Position numbers and translations under genes: made by a program | Shown: positions 54,816-64,000 of the stretch, one piece after another | Layout of the letters: each line of letters begins with the position of its first letter | Numbering within the stretch: the stretch's first letter is position 1 | The notes under the pieces: model-generated | What the model saw: the letters and a program-made list of their open reading frames with translations, nothing else | What the model was told of the DNA's origin: nothing | The model's database searches: none | Assembly (NCBI GenBank): GCA_007570785.1 | Contig: ML660201.1 | Location: 32,053,840 to 32,117,839 of the forward strand | DNA: 64,000 bases | Reading direction: 5' to 3' | From: Antilocapra americana | Taxonomy: Eukaryota; Chordata; Mammalia; Artiodactyla; Antilocapridae

Positions 54816-55600
54816 GAACTGCTCTTCCTGTTCCCTTTGGAGAGCAAAAGTATCGGAAAAAAACAAGTGCAAGCGTTTCCTTATAAATTGGTTTGGTTGT
54901 GGTCAAAAACAGGAATTGTGAGTCATGACCTCCAAATGAACAGGAATGAGCCAAGGTAAAATGACATCCTAGGGATAGGGTCATTTTTGACAAACAGATT
55001 CAGGAATTCACCAGGTATTAAAACAACCCTTTTAACCTAGAGTCCATGGATCCCCATGGGGGTCTATGAGTAAATATTAAGGGGTTTATACATTTGGGTG
55101 GAATAAAAAGTAAATACATTCACATTCCCCCCTCCCCCAACCCTGATCTGAACTTGAGCATTTCCTTCAATTATAAATGTAGGTAACAAACCTCAGCAGC
55201 ATAAACAATACCCACAACTTTGCCATCAGTAGAAATCTTGGAAAATTTAATATGGCATGACAGGTTCATTTATGTTTATCTCTAGTTAGAAATTACACTA
55301 GTCATTAGACTCATCACTGTTTATTTATGGCTTTTCAATTCTTTAATTACAGAAGTACAATTTTATAAAAGAATAGCACAGTTATAAAATTATTTTTAAA
55401 GTATTTGGGCAACTGTATTTTAGTATAATTGATTTCACTTGTGAAACCAATTTATTTTATTGTATTCATTTAATAAAATAAACCACTCATTTTATTTATT
55501 TATAAGCATCATTCTTAGAAGGGTCCATAGGTTTTATCTGACTGCCAAAGTCCAGACACAGAAAAGATTAAGAGAGAGTTTTAAAGCTGAAAGTTTAGGC
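54816..55600. other. unique DNA, nothing recognised
   Basis: Very AT-rich after 55220. No gene. Confidence 0.5.
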
Positions 55601-55930
55601 TGATTTAAATCTGAAGAGTGGTACCATCCAATATAATGTGAATCACAAATAGTTTAAGATTTTTAATAGCTACTTTAAAAGAATAAAATGAAGTAGATTT
55701 AATTACTTTTAATAATACAATTTTATTATTGTATAAATAAAATTAGTTTCAATTGGTAAATTAATTATAATTTAATGATACTCATTTTGACTGAATCTAT
55801 TCAGGATATTATCATTTCAACAAGTAGTCAATATTAAGTTACTAATGAGATTTTTACCTTTGTTTTCATACTAGTCTTTGAAATCAAGTTTATCTTTTAC
55901 ATTTAGAGTACATCTCAGTTTGGATGCTGT
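55601..55930 (-). repeat. old mammalian DNA-transposon-like repeat
   Basis: GTACCATCCAATATAATGTGAATCAC, TTATCATTTCAACAAGTAGTCAATATTAAG, CATACTAGTCTTTGAAATCAAG and GAGTACATCTCAGTTTGGATG are words of one widespread mammalian element whose termini were noted at 37.7 kb. Family not assigned. Confidence 0.55.
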
Positions 55931-56710
55931 AATTTCATTGGAAATACTTGCTGTGTGTGTGTCTCCATAGTTGAGTATATACGTTTAAAAGAATTTAGTT
56001 GGAAAAGTAGCTTCAGGTGGTTTAAAATAAAATGAAAAGTTTTCCATTAACTGCACTATCTTTGTAAATCAGTGAAGATGAAATTTAAAATAAAGTTTCT
56101 TTGTTGCACTCGCCCACCTTACAAGTATGTAAGCAGTCCTGTGTGTGGCCCATGTTCATCCTGTTAGCCCATCTTGGGAGCCAGACTAAATATGAAGGCC
56201 TCAGCAAGGAGAAGCAGGAATAGGACTCCAGGGAGGCTTCCTTAAGATACCATGCACTCTTTGTTAGTGAACCAAGTGCTTGTTTGGTCCCCTCCTTAAA
56301 GTCTCCCCAGCACTCTGCCTGTCTTCCAGTAGAGCCTTATCCTTCCTGTTCCCCACTAGAGCCACACAGCATGCAGAACTCTGGCTGGAGCTTGGTGTGT
56401 AACAGGGTAGGCATTTCCATTCAAATGTTGGCTTTTGAAGATCAGTGGGAGCTGGCATTTTGTAATTTCCAATCCAACTTGTAGAAGAGGGATTTACAAA
56501 TTCTTGGAGAAGAGAGATTCTAATTATTTTCCTTGAGCAATATGAATTTATAGTAGTTATATCTGTGTTTTGTAGGACTCAGTTTCATCATTTAATCTTT
56601 TACTTTAGTCCTTACTTTTTGGATTCAAAGCCCATCTTCTTTGACTATCATTTACCAGGTAGGGCAGGTACAAGCCTAGTGTTTTGGTTTTGTGCCCACG
56701 CGTGTGTGTG
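55931..56710. other. unique DNA, no gene recognised
   Basis: Short frames on both strands at 56264-56484 are uninformative. A TG-rich patch lies at 56700-56722. Confidence 0.45.
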
Positions 56711-57150
56711 AATGTGTGTGTGTACTGAGATATAGTTGGTGTATAATATATGTTTCAGGTGTTCAACATAGTGATTCACAGTTTTTAAAGATTGTATCCA
56801 TTTATAGTAATTGCAGAATAATGGATATATTCCCTATGCTGTACAGTATATACTTTTAGCTTATTTTATATATAGTACTTTGTATCTCTTAATCCTCTAT
56901 CTTTATCTTGCCCCTTCTCCCCTCTCTCTTCTCACTGGTAACCATTAGTTCTCTGTATCTTTAAGTCTGTTTCTTTTTTGTTGTATTCACTAGTTTTATT
57001 TTTTAGATTCGCATATAACTAATAGCACAGAGTATTTGTCTTGACCTACTTGTTTCACTAAGCATGAAACCCACCAGGTCCATCCATGTTGTTGCAGAAG
57101 GCAAAATTTCATTCTTTTTTTATGACTGAGTGGTATACGAGCCCAGTGTG
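56711..57150 (-). mobile_element. L1 3' end, reverse orientation
   Basis: GAGATATAGTTGGTGTATAATATATGTTTCAGGTGTTCAACATAGTGATTCACAG, GCTGTACAGTATATAC, CACTGGTAACCATTAGTTCTCTGTATC, ACCAGGTCCATCCATGTTGTTGCAG. Stops at TATGACTGAGTGGTATA. Confidence 0.88.
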
Positions 57151-59168
57151 TTTTAGTCTTAGGAGGGCTGAGAGGAGATGTAAATCCACGTGGAGTTCCT
57201 TTACCAGGAAGGTTAAGTGAGCCTCCACATTTTCCACAATTGACTGCAGTTGTTCATGTCTTTCCCTTCCAGGATTGGATCTCTGAAGTTAAGCTAGGTA
57301 TTTCAGCCAAGACTAAGCTCTCCACTTGGGCGGTCTAGCTCTACTTTCATATCCTAACGCGTGTGTCTAATTTTTGGTCCTGGATGTGGCCTTTTCATTT
57401 CTTTTGCTTAAAATTGACAAGCTGTGAAAACATTATGAACCAATAGAGTAGCTAGTCCCAATCCGGTCTACTGTTTCCTAGACATAAAAGTTTAAACATT
57501 TGAGGTTTAGATGAAGGCAGTCAGATGCTGTTGGTAAATGAATTCTGTACTCCTGGGTGTATTTGGCTCTTTGAGAGAATGCTGAACTCTTTGGGACCTT
57601 AGAAACCTAGAAACATGTCCCACCCTTCAGCTGAACTCTGGGCCTGCATGTTGATTGTCATAGTGTTTCTAGGGCTTCTGAAAGAGAACCAAAGGCACAT
57701 TTCCTGCTCTTGGGGACTTGGAGTCGTTAGTCTTGGTCAGTCAAAGCTGTAAATTTGGATAAGCCTAAATGATGATTGAGACGGAAGATACAATTGTCAG
57801 TGGATTCTGTTTTGTTTTCTTAATCACACACCTAACAGAAACTTAGTAATTTCCAGCCAAGCAGCAGTAATAACATCAGAAACAACAGTGGGCATTTACT
57901 GGTTCATTCAACAAGTATTTAGTGGGTGCTTCCTATGTGTCAAGCACTGTTCTAAAATATAGCTACCCACACAATGGATGCAGAGTTCGCTTGGGTTTAT
58001 TGTGCAGATGCTGGGGACGTATCAGATGTGACACAGGCACACTTGTACTTTAACCAGTTGGGTGACTAATGCTATGAAGTGTTCTCAGGAAGTGACCAAT
58101 GCTTGGAAGAATATAGAGCAGTAAGTCTGCTGAGTGCATTTGAAGGAGTGACATTTGCCTTCTTTTCCCTTCGCTTCTTCCCTCTGCTCTTGTCATCTTC
58201 TTAGGTTGGTTTCTGGGCAGTTGAAGGAGGCTAGGTGAGTCAGTTCAGTCCTTTTGCTTTGGGACATAAAAATTCAGCCGCATGGTTCACAGATAGTGTA
58301 TCTCTGCAGTAGCTTCTTCATGCATTGCAGAATTTGTTTCTTAATAAATCTCTTGTGAGATTTTATGATGCTAAAATCAAAACAGGTTTTAAATTGTTCA
58401 AACAATTTGAAGTAGTTTAAATTTTAGGTAATTTAAATAGTTGCTTAGATGTTATACATTGGCATGAATGACTTTTGAAATGCTTGAGTTGAAGAGGAAT
58501 GTCTTTGCTTGTGATATTAAGGGATTTGTTTTACAAATCTATTGAATAAGCTGAGCCAGTATGAATTATATTCTTATCTTTTAAAGGAAAGATGTCCAAA
58601 GTTCAAACATGGGTTTTGAGGTTTTGAGTTAGTGCGACTGAACTTTCCAAGAATTTTCAACCTCTTAGGTTTAACACAAACTGAAGTTTAATGAAGCTGG
58701 CCCAGGTGACTTTTAATTCTGTTTCAAAGTTTACCATAGCTCTGCTTGAACACTTTGAATTTTATTACAATGAAAGGGCAAATTACTGAGCATTTTAATC
58801 AGGTTGTTGCAGTAGGGAAAACTATCATTAATGAGGAAAGTCTCAAAGTAGAGAGAGAGAACTTGACATTTTATAGAACAAGAGAGTCACCGAGGGAGGG
58901 CCAAGGGAGCTGGGTCTCATCCCAGAATATTCCAGGTCTTTTCCTTTTGCCCTTAAAGAGGGGTGTTATTGAACTGGACTTCTTTCCTTGGGCTTAAAAT
59001 TCAACACTGTCTTAGCACACTGGGCAAAGTAATTTTAAAAAGCTACCACTGGTAAAATCTTCAACAGTTAATCAAAGATGTGCAGTTTATAATTAGTGTT
59101 ATTTGATCACAGTAATTTCATGATAGCTTGTCTCAATGTAGTCTTTTTGGTAATTTTAAGATATAAAT
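57151..59168. other. unique DNA; MIR scrap
   Basis: 57893-57962 (GGGCATTTACTGGTTCATTCAACAAGTATTTAGTGGGTGC...AAGCACTGTTC) is a reverse MIR/L2-type scrap. Otherwise no gene or repeat identified in 2 kb. Confidence 0.45.
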
Positions 59169-59397
59169 ACAGGATTTTTTTATATGGGCTTCCCTGGTGG
59201 CTCAGCTGGTAAAAAGTCTGCCTGCAATGCGGGAGACCTTGGTTCGATCCCTGGGTTGAGAAGATCCTCTGGAGAAGGGAATGGATACCCATTCCAGTAT
59301 TCTGGCCTAGAGAATTCCATGGACTGTATAGTCCATGGGATTGTAAAGAGTCAGACACGACTGAGCGACATTCATTTTTCACTTTCACAGGATTTTT
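59169..59397 (+). mobile_element. Bov-tA SINE, well preserved, 11-bp TSD
   Basis: Copy 59186-59386 from GGGCTTCCCTGGTGGCTCAGC to CAGACACGACTGAGCGACATTC. ACAGGATTTTT at 59169-59179 recurs at 59387-59397. One of the least diverged SINEs here. Confidence 0.95.
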
Positions 59398-61064
59398 AAA
59401 TGCTTGCAAATTATCTTAAGCCAGAATTTAGAGAAATGTTGTTGTTTATTCTCCCCCTTCTCCTATTTTAGGTTGCACATACATTTTTTTAGGTTCTTAA
59501 TCCTATGTGGGGTATAGTTCCATCTTGCAATTCTGTTTTGGAGTTTTATAATTTCATTCCCAGCCTTAGTATGGATACAGGTATAAATATAAAAGGAGAG
59601 ACGCCGACTCTCTTAGCATTTTGCTGGTCTGCTTTCAGAAACTGTTTACTGTGGCTTATAGCTCTAATTCTCTTGTAACACTGGAATTCTGTTTCCTTTA
59701 GGGACTGCAGGAAGTGCAAGCTTGAAAATTATTTTACAAAACAGTCAAGAGAAAATGTTATTTATTTATAAGCTACTCAGGGCCTGAAGGCCTTAGGGCA
59801 CCAAACATAATGCCATGTAGAAAGCAAACCAGTTTTCCTTGACATTTAGCTGTAAAGTGAAATTAATTCATATAAAATACCTGAGATGAAACACTTCAAT
59901 AGTGTAGTGGAATTTTGGGTACTGCTTGGCTTTCCTGGTTTTGTCATTTAACTTCAGAAGTATGCTGTATCAACTTAATAGTTGGATAAAATTCTCCAGC
60001 TATCAACATTTTGTTCTGTACTTTCCCTGTAGCTGAAAAAAAACTTTGTGTATTGAAAATTTCATGTGTTTTGTTCCATGTGGATTATATCTTTTTTGTT
60101 TTCATTCCCTTTTGTCTGGCCCTGCTTCTTTTGGAAGGCACTGGAGAGGTAGTATATGCTGGGTGTGTGTGTGTGGTCAGGATACCATTTTTGGGAAATG
60201 AATGACTGCAAAACAGCCAGGCCTGCCTACTTGTGGGTGAATGACATAACCAGCAGCTTACTGAATGCCTAGCCAAGACAAATAGGACTGAGTTGTCCCC
60301 TTTGGTGGCTGACCCTGCACAGGGTGAATTTAAAACCCTTTTTTTTTTTTTTCCTACCCCTATTGAGTCTGTCTTTCTTTAACCTGGAGATGCTTTTGCT
60401 GAAATTTGGAACCAAAGAGGGTGGGTGAAGGGCCAGAAATAGAACGTAATGAAGCTTTAATATTCTAAATCAGGAAGTAAATGATAAAATGCAGAAAAGG
60501 GAGGGAGCAAATTCTAACTGCTCTGAATTCAGAGGTCAGCGTCAGTAACCAGAAGGAGATAGAGCAGGACTTGCAGCTTTCAAAGTCCTTTAACTGGGGC
60601 TTGTTGGCAAGAGAGCTGATATATTTGTTTGCTTCCTCTCTATCAGCACCCTTTCTGCTCTCCAGTGATCCTCCCATGGTCCCAGGGAGAGTGCACATAC
60701 AGGACTGGCAGGAAAGGCTGGAGCCTCCTTTGCAGACCCTCTCCAGGTGGCTGCTAGCCTTTGTGGTCAGCCTACTCCACTCCCTCCCAGTGTCCGCATC
60801 TGAGACTGACCTTTGAGTCAGCCCCAAACGGCTGCCTAATGGCTTTTTCCTCAATGTAATAAATAAATTACAGCAGGGAAATTTTGGTTCCAGAATTATT
60901 TTTTTGAATTTATTTGAGGAATACTGTATTACTTTAAAATAATTTTTAAAAAGTTATTAGCACCTGAATGCTTGTTTCTCACATGTGCTTTTCTCACTAA
61001 TGGGATTTTAGCACCTCAAGCAGGAATTGGGTACTAGGTACCCACTGAGGTTTCATTGAAAGAA
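59398..61064. other. unique DNA, no gene recognised
   Basis: 60460-60850 has open frames of 111 and 129 codons on opposite strands in locally GC-richer DNA, but neither resembles a protein I know. A T run lies at 60339-60351. Confidence 0.4.
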
Positions 61065-62091
61065 TGTGTGATCTCCAGACCACCAGCCTCAGAAGCTGCT
61101 GGGTGGTCATTAGAAATGCAGATTCTCTTTCTCCAAAGAAGACATATAAATGGCTAACAAACACATGAAAAGATGCCCAACATCACTCATTATCAGAAAA
61201 ATGCAAATCAAAACCACAATGAGGTACCATTTCACACTAGTCAGAATGGCTGCCATCCAAAAGTCTACAAGCAATAAATGCTGGAGAGGATGTGGAGAAA
61301 AGGGAACCCTGTTACACTGTTGGTGGGAATGTAAACTAATACAACCACTATGGAGAACAATGTGGAGATTCCTTAAAAAACTGGAAATAGAACTGCCATA
61401 TGACCCAGCAATCCCACTGCTGGGCATACACACCGAGGAAGCCAAAATTGAAAGAGACACATGTATCCCAATGTTCATCACAGCACTGTTTACAATAGCC
61501 AGGACATGGAAGCAACCTAGATGGCCATCAGCAGACAAATGGATAAGGAAGCTGTGGTACATATACACAATGGAATATTACTCAGCCATTAAAAAGAATA
61601 CATTCGAATCAGTTCTAATGAAGTGGATGAAACTGGAGCCTATTATACAGAGTGAAGTAAGCCAGAAAGAAAAACACCAATACAGTATACTAAGGCATAT
61701 ATGTGGAATTTAGAAAGATGGTAACGATAACCCTGTATGTGAGACAGACAAAGAGATGCAGATGTATATTTTGGACTCTATGGGAGAGGGTGAGGGTGCG
61801 ATGATATGGGAGAACGGCACTGAAACATGTAAATTATCATATGTGAAATGAGTCGCCAGCCCAGGTTTGATGCATGATACAGGGTGCTCAGGGCTGTATA
61901 TTTATTTGTGGACTGGGATGACCCAGAGGGATGGAATCGGGAGGGAAGTGGGAGAGGGATTCTGGAAGGGGAACACATGTACACCCATGATGGATTCATG
62001 TCAATGTATGGCAAAACCAACACAATATTGTAAAGAAAAAAGTCTTTATTGAATTTGTTACAATAAAAAAAAAAAATAAAAAATATATATA

Positions 62092-62148
<57 letters not shown>

Positions 62149-62198
62149 GGCCCCTGCGCAAGGATGACACGCAAATTCGTGAAGCGTTCCATATTTTT
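62092..62198 (+). ncRNA. U6: U6 snRNA retrocopy, full length
   Basis: U6 is the catalytic-core snRNA of the major spliceosome. The whole ~107-base RNA is present: 5' stem-loop GCTTCGGCAGC, the ACAGAG box (ACAGAGAAGATTAGCATGG), the AGC region, CCCCTGCGCAAGGATGACACG, AAATTCGTGAAGCGTTCC and the terminal T run. By recollection only base 6 differs from human U6 (T for C). The sequence would be functional as RNA, but upstream is an L1 A-rich tail with no proximal or distal sequence element. It is joined directly to L1 3'UTR, so I call it an L1-mobilised retrocopy rather than a gene. Confidence 0.93.
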
Positions 62199-62310
62199 TT
62201 TCCCGGGGGGGAGGGAGTAGGGAGGGGGGTTCCGGAGGGGAAGCATATGTAAACCCATGGTGATATCATGACATTGTATGGCAAAAACAATTAAAAAAAT
62301 ATATATATAT
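62199..62310 (+). mobile_element. young L1 3'UTR fused to U6
   Basis: TTTCCCGGGGGGGAGGGAGTAGG, TTCCGGAGGGGAAGCATATG, AACCCATGGTGATATCATGAC and ATGGCAAAAACAATTAAAA match the 3'UTR of the L1 subfamily seen on the minus strand at 33.79-33.90 kb, beginning at the TTTCCC that follows GAGA in that copy. The U6 terminal T run overlaps the L1 TTT, so the joint has about three bases of shared sequence. The tail runs into (AT)n. Confidence 0.88.
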
Positions 62311-62455
62311 AGCAAAAAAAAGAAATGCATATTCTCAGGCACACCATAGGCCTCAAGAATCAGAATGTCTGGAGAGAGGCCAGAACATCTGCATCTTAAG
62401 ATTGATTTCTCCAGCAGACTCTTGTTGAGAACTGATGCCCTAACACACCAGCTAT

Positions 62456-62754
62456 CTTCAGTTTTTCCTGTTGTAACATGAGGATCTTAGTTCCTGTTCT
62501 CTAGTCCAGACTCCCTGCGTCTCCACAGCAATATCATATAATGAATATCCCCTGTATAGCAGATGAGTGCCGACATTATATAATTAATATTTACCCAGTT
62601 AGACATTTTGATGTTATCCAACGAACCGACAATCTCTATATTACGTAAGCAATTCCCTGTTTTTACTTTACCCCCCCCTCCATTTTCCATTTTTCTTTTC
62701 TCTTGTTTTTTACCTTGCTTTTCACTTTTCCATTTTAATATTCTGGCAGACTAG
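62456..62754. other. unique DNA
   Basis: No recognised feature. Confidence 0.5.
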
Positions 62755-63048
62755 AATTTAATAAATGTTTGATGAGTGAATGAATGAATAAATGCATGAG
62801 TATGTGAATGGGCACACACATACGTGTGTGTGCATGCATGTGTGCCCTGTCGCTCAGTAGTGTCTGACTGTGACCTCATGGACTCTAGCCAGCCAGACTC
62901 TTCTGTGGAATTTTCAAGGCAAGAATACTGGAGCGGGTTGTTATTTCCTCCTCCAGTGAATCTTCCAGACATGGGAATTGAACCCAGTGTCTTGCGTCTC
63001 CTGCATTGGCAGAGGTGTTCTTTACCACTAGGGCTTCCTGGGAAGCCC
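62755..63048 (-). mobile_element. L2/MIR-like end followed by Bov-tA SINE
   Basis: 62755-62800 (AATTTAATAAATGTTTGATGAGTGAATGAATGAATAAATGC) is an old L2/MIR 3' end. TG-rich DNA at 62822-62845 leads into the reverse-oriented Bov-tA copy 62846-63048, ending CACTAGGGCTTCCTGGGAAGCCC. That last part holds a short palindromic GGGCTTCCTGGGAAGCCC. Confidence 0.88.
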
Positions 63049-63604
63049 TCCATTATTCTTTAATGCTACAAAGAATAATTTAGGCATATAGCTTTTCAGT
63101 TTGTGAGCTGGTGGTTCTTTTCGAAGTATCTTGCAGAGAGGAGATAGACTATCCAAAAGATTCTCTTCATGGACTTGAATATTTTATTTATTTAAAAGAC
63201 TGTATTAAAAAATTGCTAACTCTGTAAAGTAATAGATGTTAACTAAACTTATTGTGGTAATCATTCAGAATATATATATATATATAAAATTATTATTGTT
63301 ATATAATTGTAATACAACATTATATGTCAGTCATATCTCATTTAAACTAGGGAAAAAAGAAACGCCAACTCCTCCACCCTAAAACATATATATCTATATA
63401 GTTATTATATTAATTATATACAATTAATTATATGCACGCACACACACACATATAGGCACCTAGTGTAGTGCTTGCACATAAACATTTATTGGGTAGACTA
63501 CTGCAAAAATGGGTGAATGAGCACTCTCCCCCAGAAAAAGACTTTTGAAAGCTTTTAGCATCTATATAGCAATTTTAATCTCATTTAATCTTACTTATAC
63601 AAAA
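63049..63604. other. AT-rich unique DNA with simple repeats
   Basis: (AT)n at 63270-63287, a TTAATTATATACAATTAATTATA patch at 63408-63433 and a (CA)n at 63435-63451. No gene. Confidence 0.6.
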
Positions 63605-64000
63605 AAGATCTTCATGACCTAGATAACCACGATGGTGTGATCACTTATCTAGAGCCAGACATCCTGGAATGCGAAGTCAAGTGGGCCTTAGGAAGCATCA
63701 CTATGAACAAAGCTAATCGAGATGATGAAATTCCAGTTGAGATACTTCAAATCCTAAAAGATGATGCTGTGAAAGTGCTTCACTCAATATGCCAGCAAAT
63801 CTGGAAAACCCAGCAGTAGCCACAGGAATGGGAAAGATCAGTTTTTATTCCAGTCCCAAAGAAAGGCAATGCCAAAGAATGCTCAAACTACCGCACAATT
63901 GCACTCATCTTCTATGCTAGCAAAATAGTACTCAAAATTCTCCAAGCCAGGCTTCAACAGTATGTGAACCATGAACTTCCAAATGGTCAAACTGGATTTA
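63605..64000 (+). mobile_element. BovB LINE, RT N-terminal region, runs off the window
   Basis: Plus-strand BovB protein segment: ITYLEPDILECEVKWALGSI, MNKANRDDEIPVEILQILKD, AVKVLHSICQQIWKTQQ, then an in-frame TAG at 63817-63819 (a tryptophan codon in related copies, by inference), followed by SVFIPVPKKGNAKECSNYRT, LQARLQQYVNHELPN. This precedes the catalytic YADD, which would lie beyond the window. The stop makes the copy inactive. Left edge near 63600-63606 follows TACAAAAAAG. The endonuclease part is absent on this side. Confidence 0.93.

Larger units (their letters stand above)
61112..62336 (+). mobile_element. L1 3' end with 16-bp TSD, host of the U6/L1 chimera
   Basis: AGAAATGCAGATTCTC (61112-61127) and AGAAATGCATATTCTC (62321-62336) bracket the insertion, one mismatch apart. 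From 61150 the plus strand encodes the last 187 residues of L1 ORF2 without interruption, including the C-terminal cysteine cluster ([18 protein letters not shown]), [40 protein letters not shown] and the end RHICGI at 61713. A 3'UTR with ACCCAGAGGGATGG and ATGGCAAAACCAACACAATATTG follows, then an A-rich tail at 62060-62091. It is severely 5'-truncated and cannot move. A second element begins within the tail at 62092. Confidence 0.93.
61065..62455 (+). mobile_element. MER5-type element split by L1 and U6/L1 insertions
   Basis: Left part 61065-61127 (ATCTCCAGACCACCAGCCTCAGAAGC, GTCATTAGAAATGCAGATTCTC) and right part 62321-62455 (AGAAATGCATATTCTCAGGC, CTCAAGAATCAGAATGTCTGG, GAACATCTGCATCTTAAG, TTGAGAACTGATGCC) join into one hAT-type MER5 relic once the insert is removed. 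Confidence 0.78.

Noticed and set aside
60465..60854. Overlapping 129- and 111-codon frames on opposite strands
   Set aside because: No known domain or splice context. Opposite-strand open frames in locally GC-rich DNA are common by chance.
61150..61713. 187-residue open frame, the longest in the window, as a possible host gene
   Set aside because: It is the C-terminus of L1 ORF2 (cysteine cluster, [15 protein letters not shown] end) in a 5'-truncated LINE with TSDs.
1..64000. CRISPR array, prophage, operons or bacterial genes
   Set aside because: The repeats are mammalian SINE/LINE copies with TSDs and variable divergence; no regularly spaced direct repeats and no dense coding exist.

Overview
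This is a mammalian nuclear window from a ruminant (Pecora), most likely a bovid such as cattle, sheep or goat. The evidence is lineage-specific repeats: four BovB (RTE) LINE insertions plus a short BovB 3' fragment, about twenty Bov-tA type SINE copies or fragments, eight CHR-type tRNA-Glu SINEs, young ruminant L1 3' ends, and a ruminant-type ERV LTR. I see no bacterial-style gene, operon or CRISPR array, and no firmly supported host protein-coding gene. The window looks intergenic or deeply intronic: AT-rich unique DNA layered with old repeats (MIR, L2, MLT1, MER5, old L1) and younger ruminant ones.

Layout. 1-8.7 kb: unique DNA with scattered SINEs, an MLT1 LTR, and an exon-like block at 23-136. 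8.7-14.2 kb: two 5'-truncated BovB copies on the minus strand (8753-10109 and 13062-13903) and a Bov-tA SINE. 14-31 kb: mostly unique DNA with MIR/L2/MER5/L1 relics and SINEs. 31.2-31.9 kb: a solitary minus-strand ERV LTR touching a SINE. 33.1-34.9 kb: a minus-strand retrocopy of the 3' half of IQCG mRNA, fused at its 5' end to L1 5'UTR sequence, flanked by a 10-bp target-site duplication (TSD), and later split by a 632-bp L1 3' end with its own 15-bp TSD. 35-53 kb: unique DNA with old L1, SINEs and a (TG)15(CG)5 tract. 53.3-54.5 kb: a BovB copy with an inverted 5' segment, consistent with twin priming. 54.5-61 kb: unique DNA and old L1/DNA-transposon relics. 61.1-62.3 kb: a MER5-type element interrupted by an L1 3' end, whose A-rich tail holds a full-length U6 snRNA copy fused to a second L1 3'UTR. 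63.6-64.0 kb: the start of a plus-strand BovB reverse-transcriptase segment that leaves the window.

The strongest observations concern retrotransposition mechanism. There are two chimeric L1-mediated products (L1 5'UTR::IQCG and U6::L1 3'UTR), nested insertions whose TSDs give a relative chronology, and a BovB 5' inversion. Before L1 split it, the IQCG chimera had an uninterrupted 246-codon frame starting at an ATG inside the L1-derived leader. It also carried a YY1-like AAGATGGC motif at its 5' end, so the RNA may have carried its own L1 promoter into the new site.

Limits: repeat family names come from recognition, not alignment. Edges of old repeats are approximate (tens of bases). TSD coordinates were read directly from the sequence.
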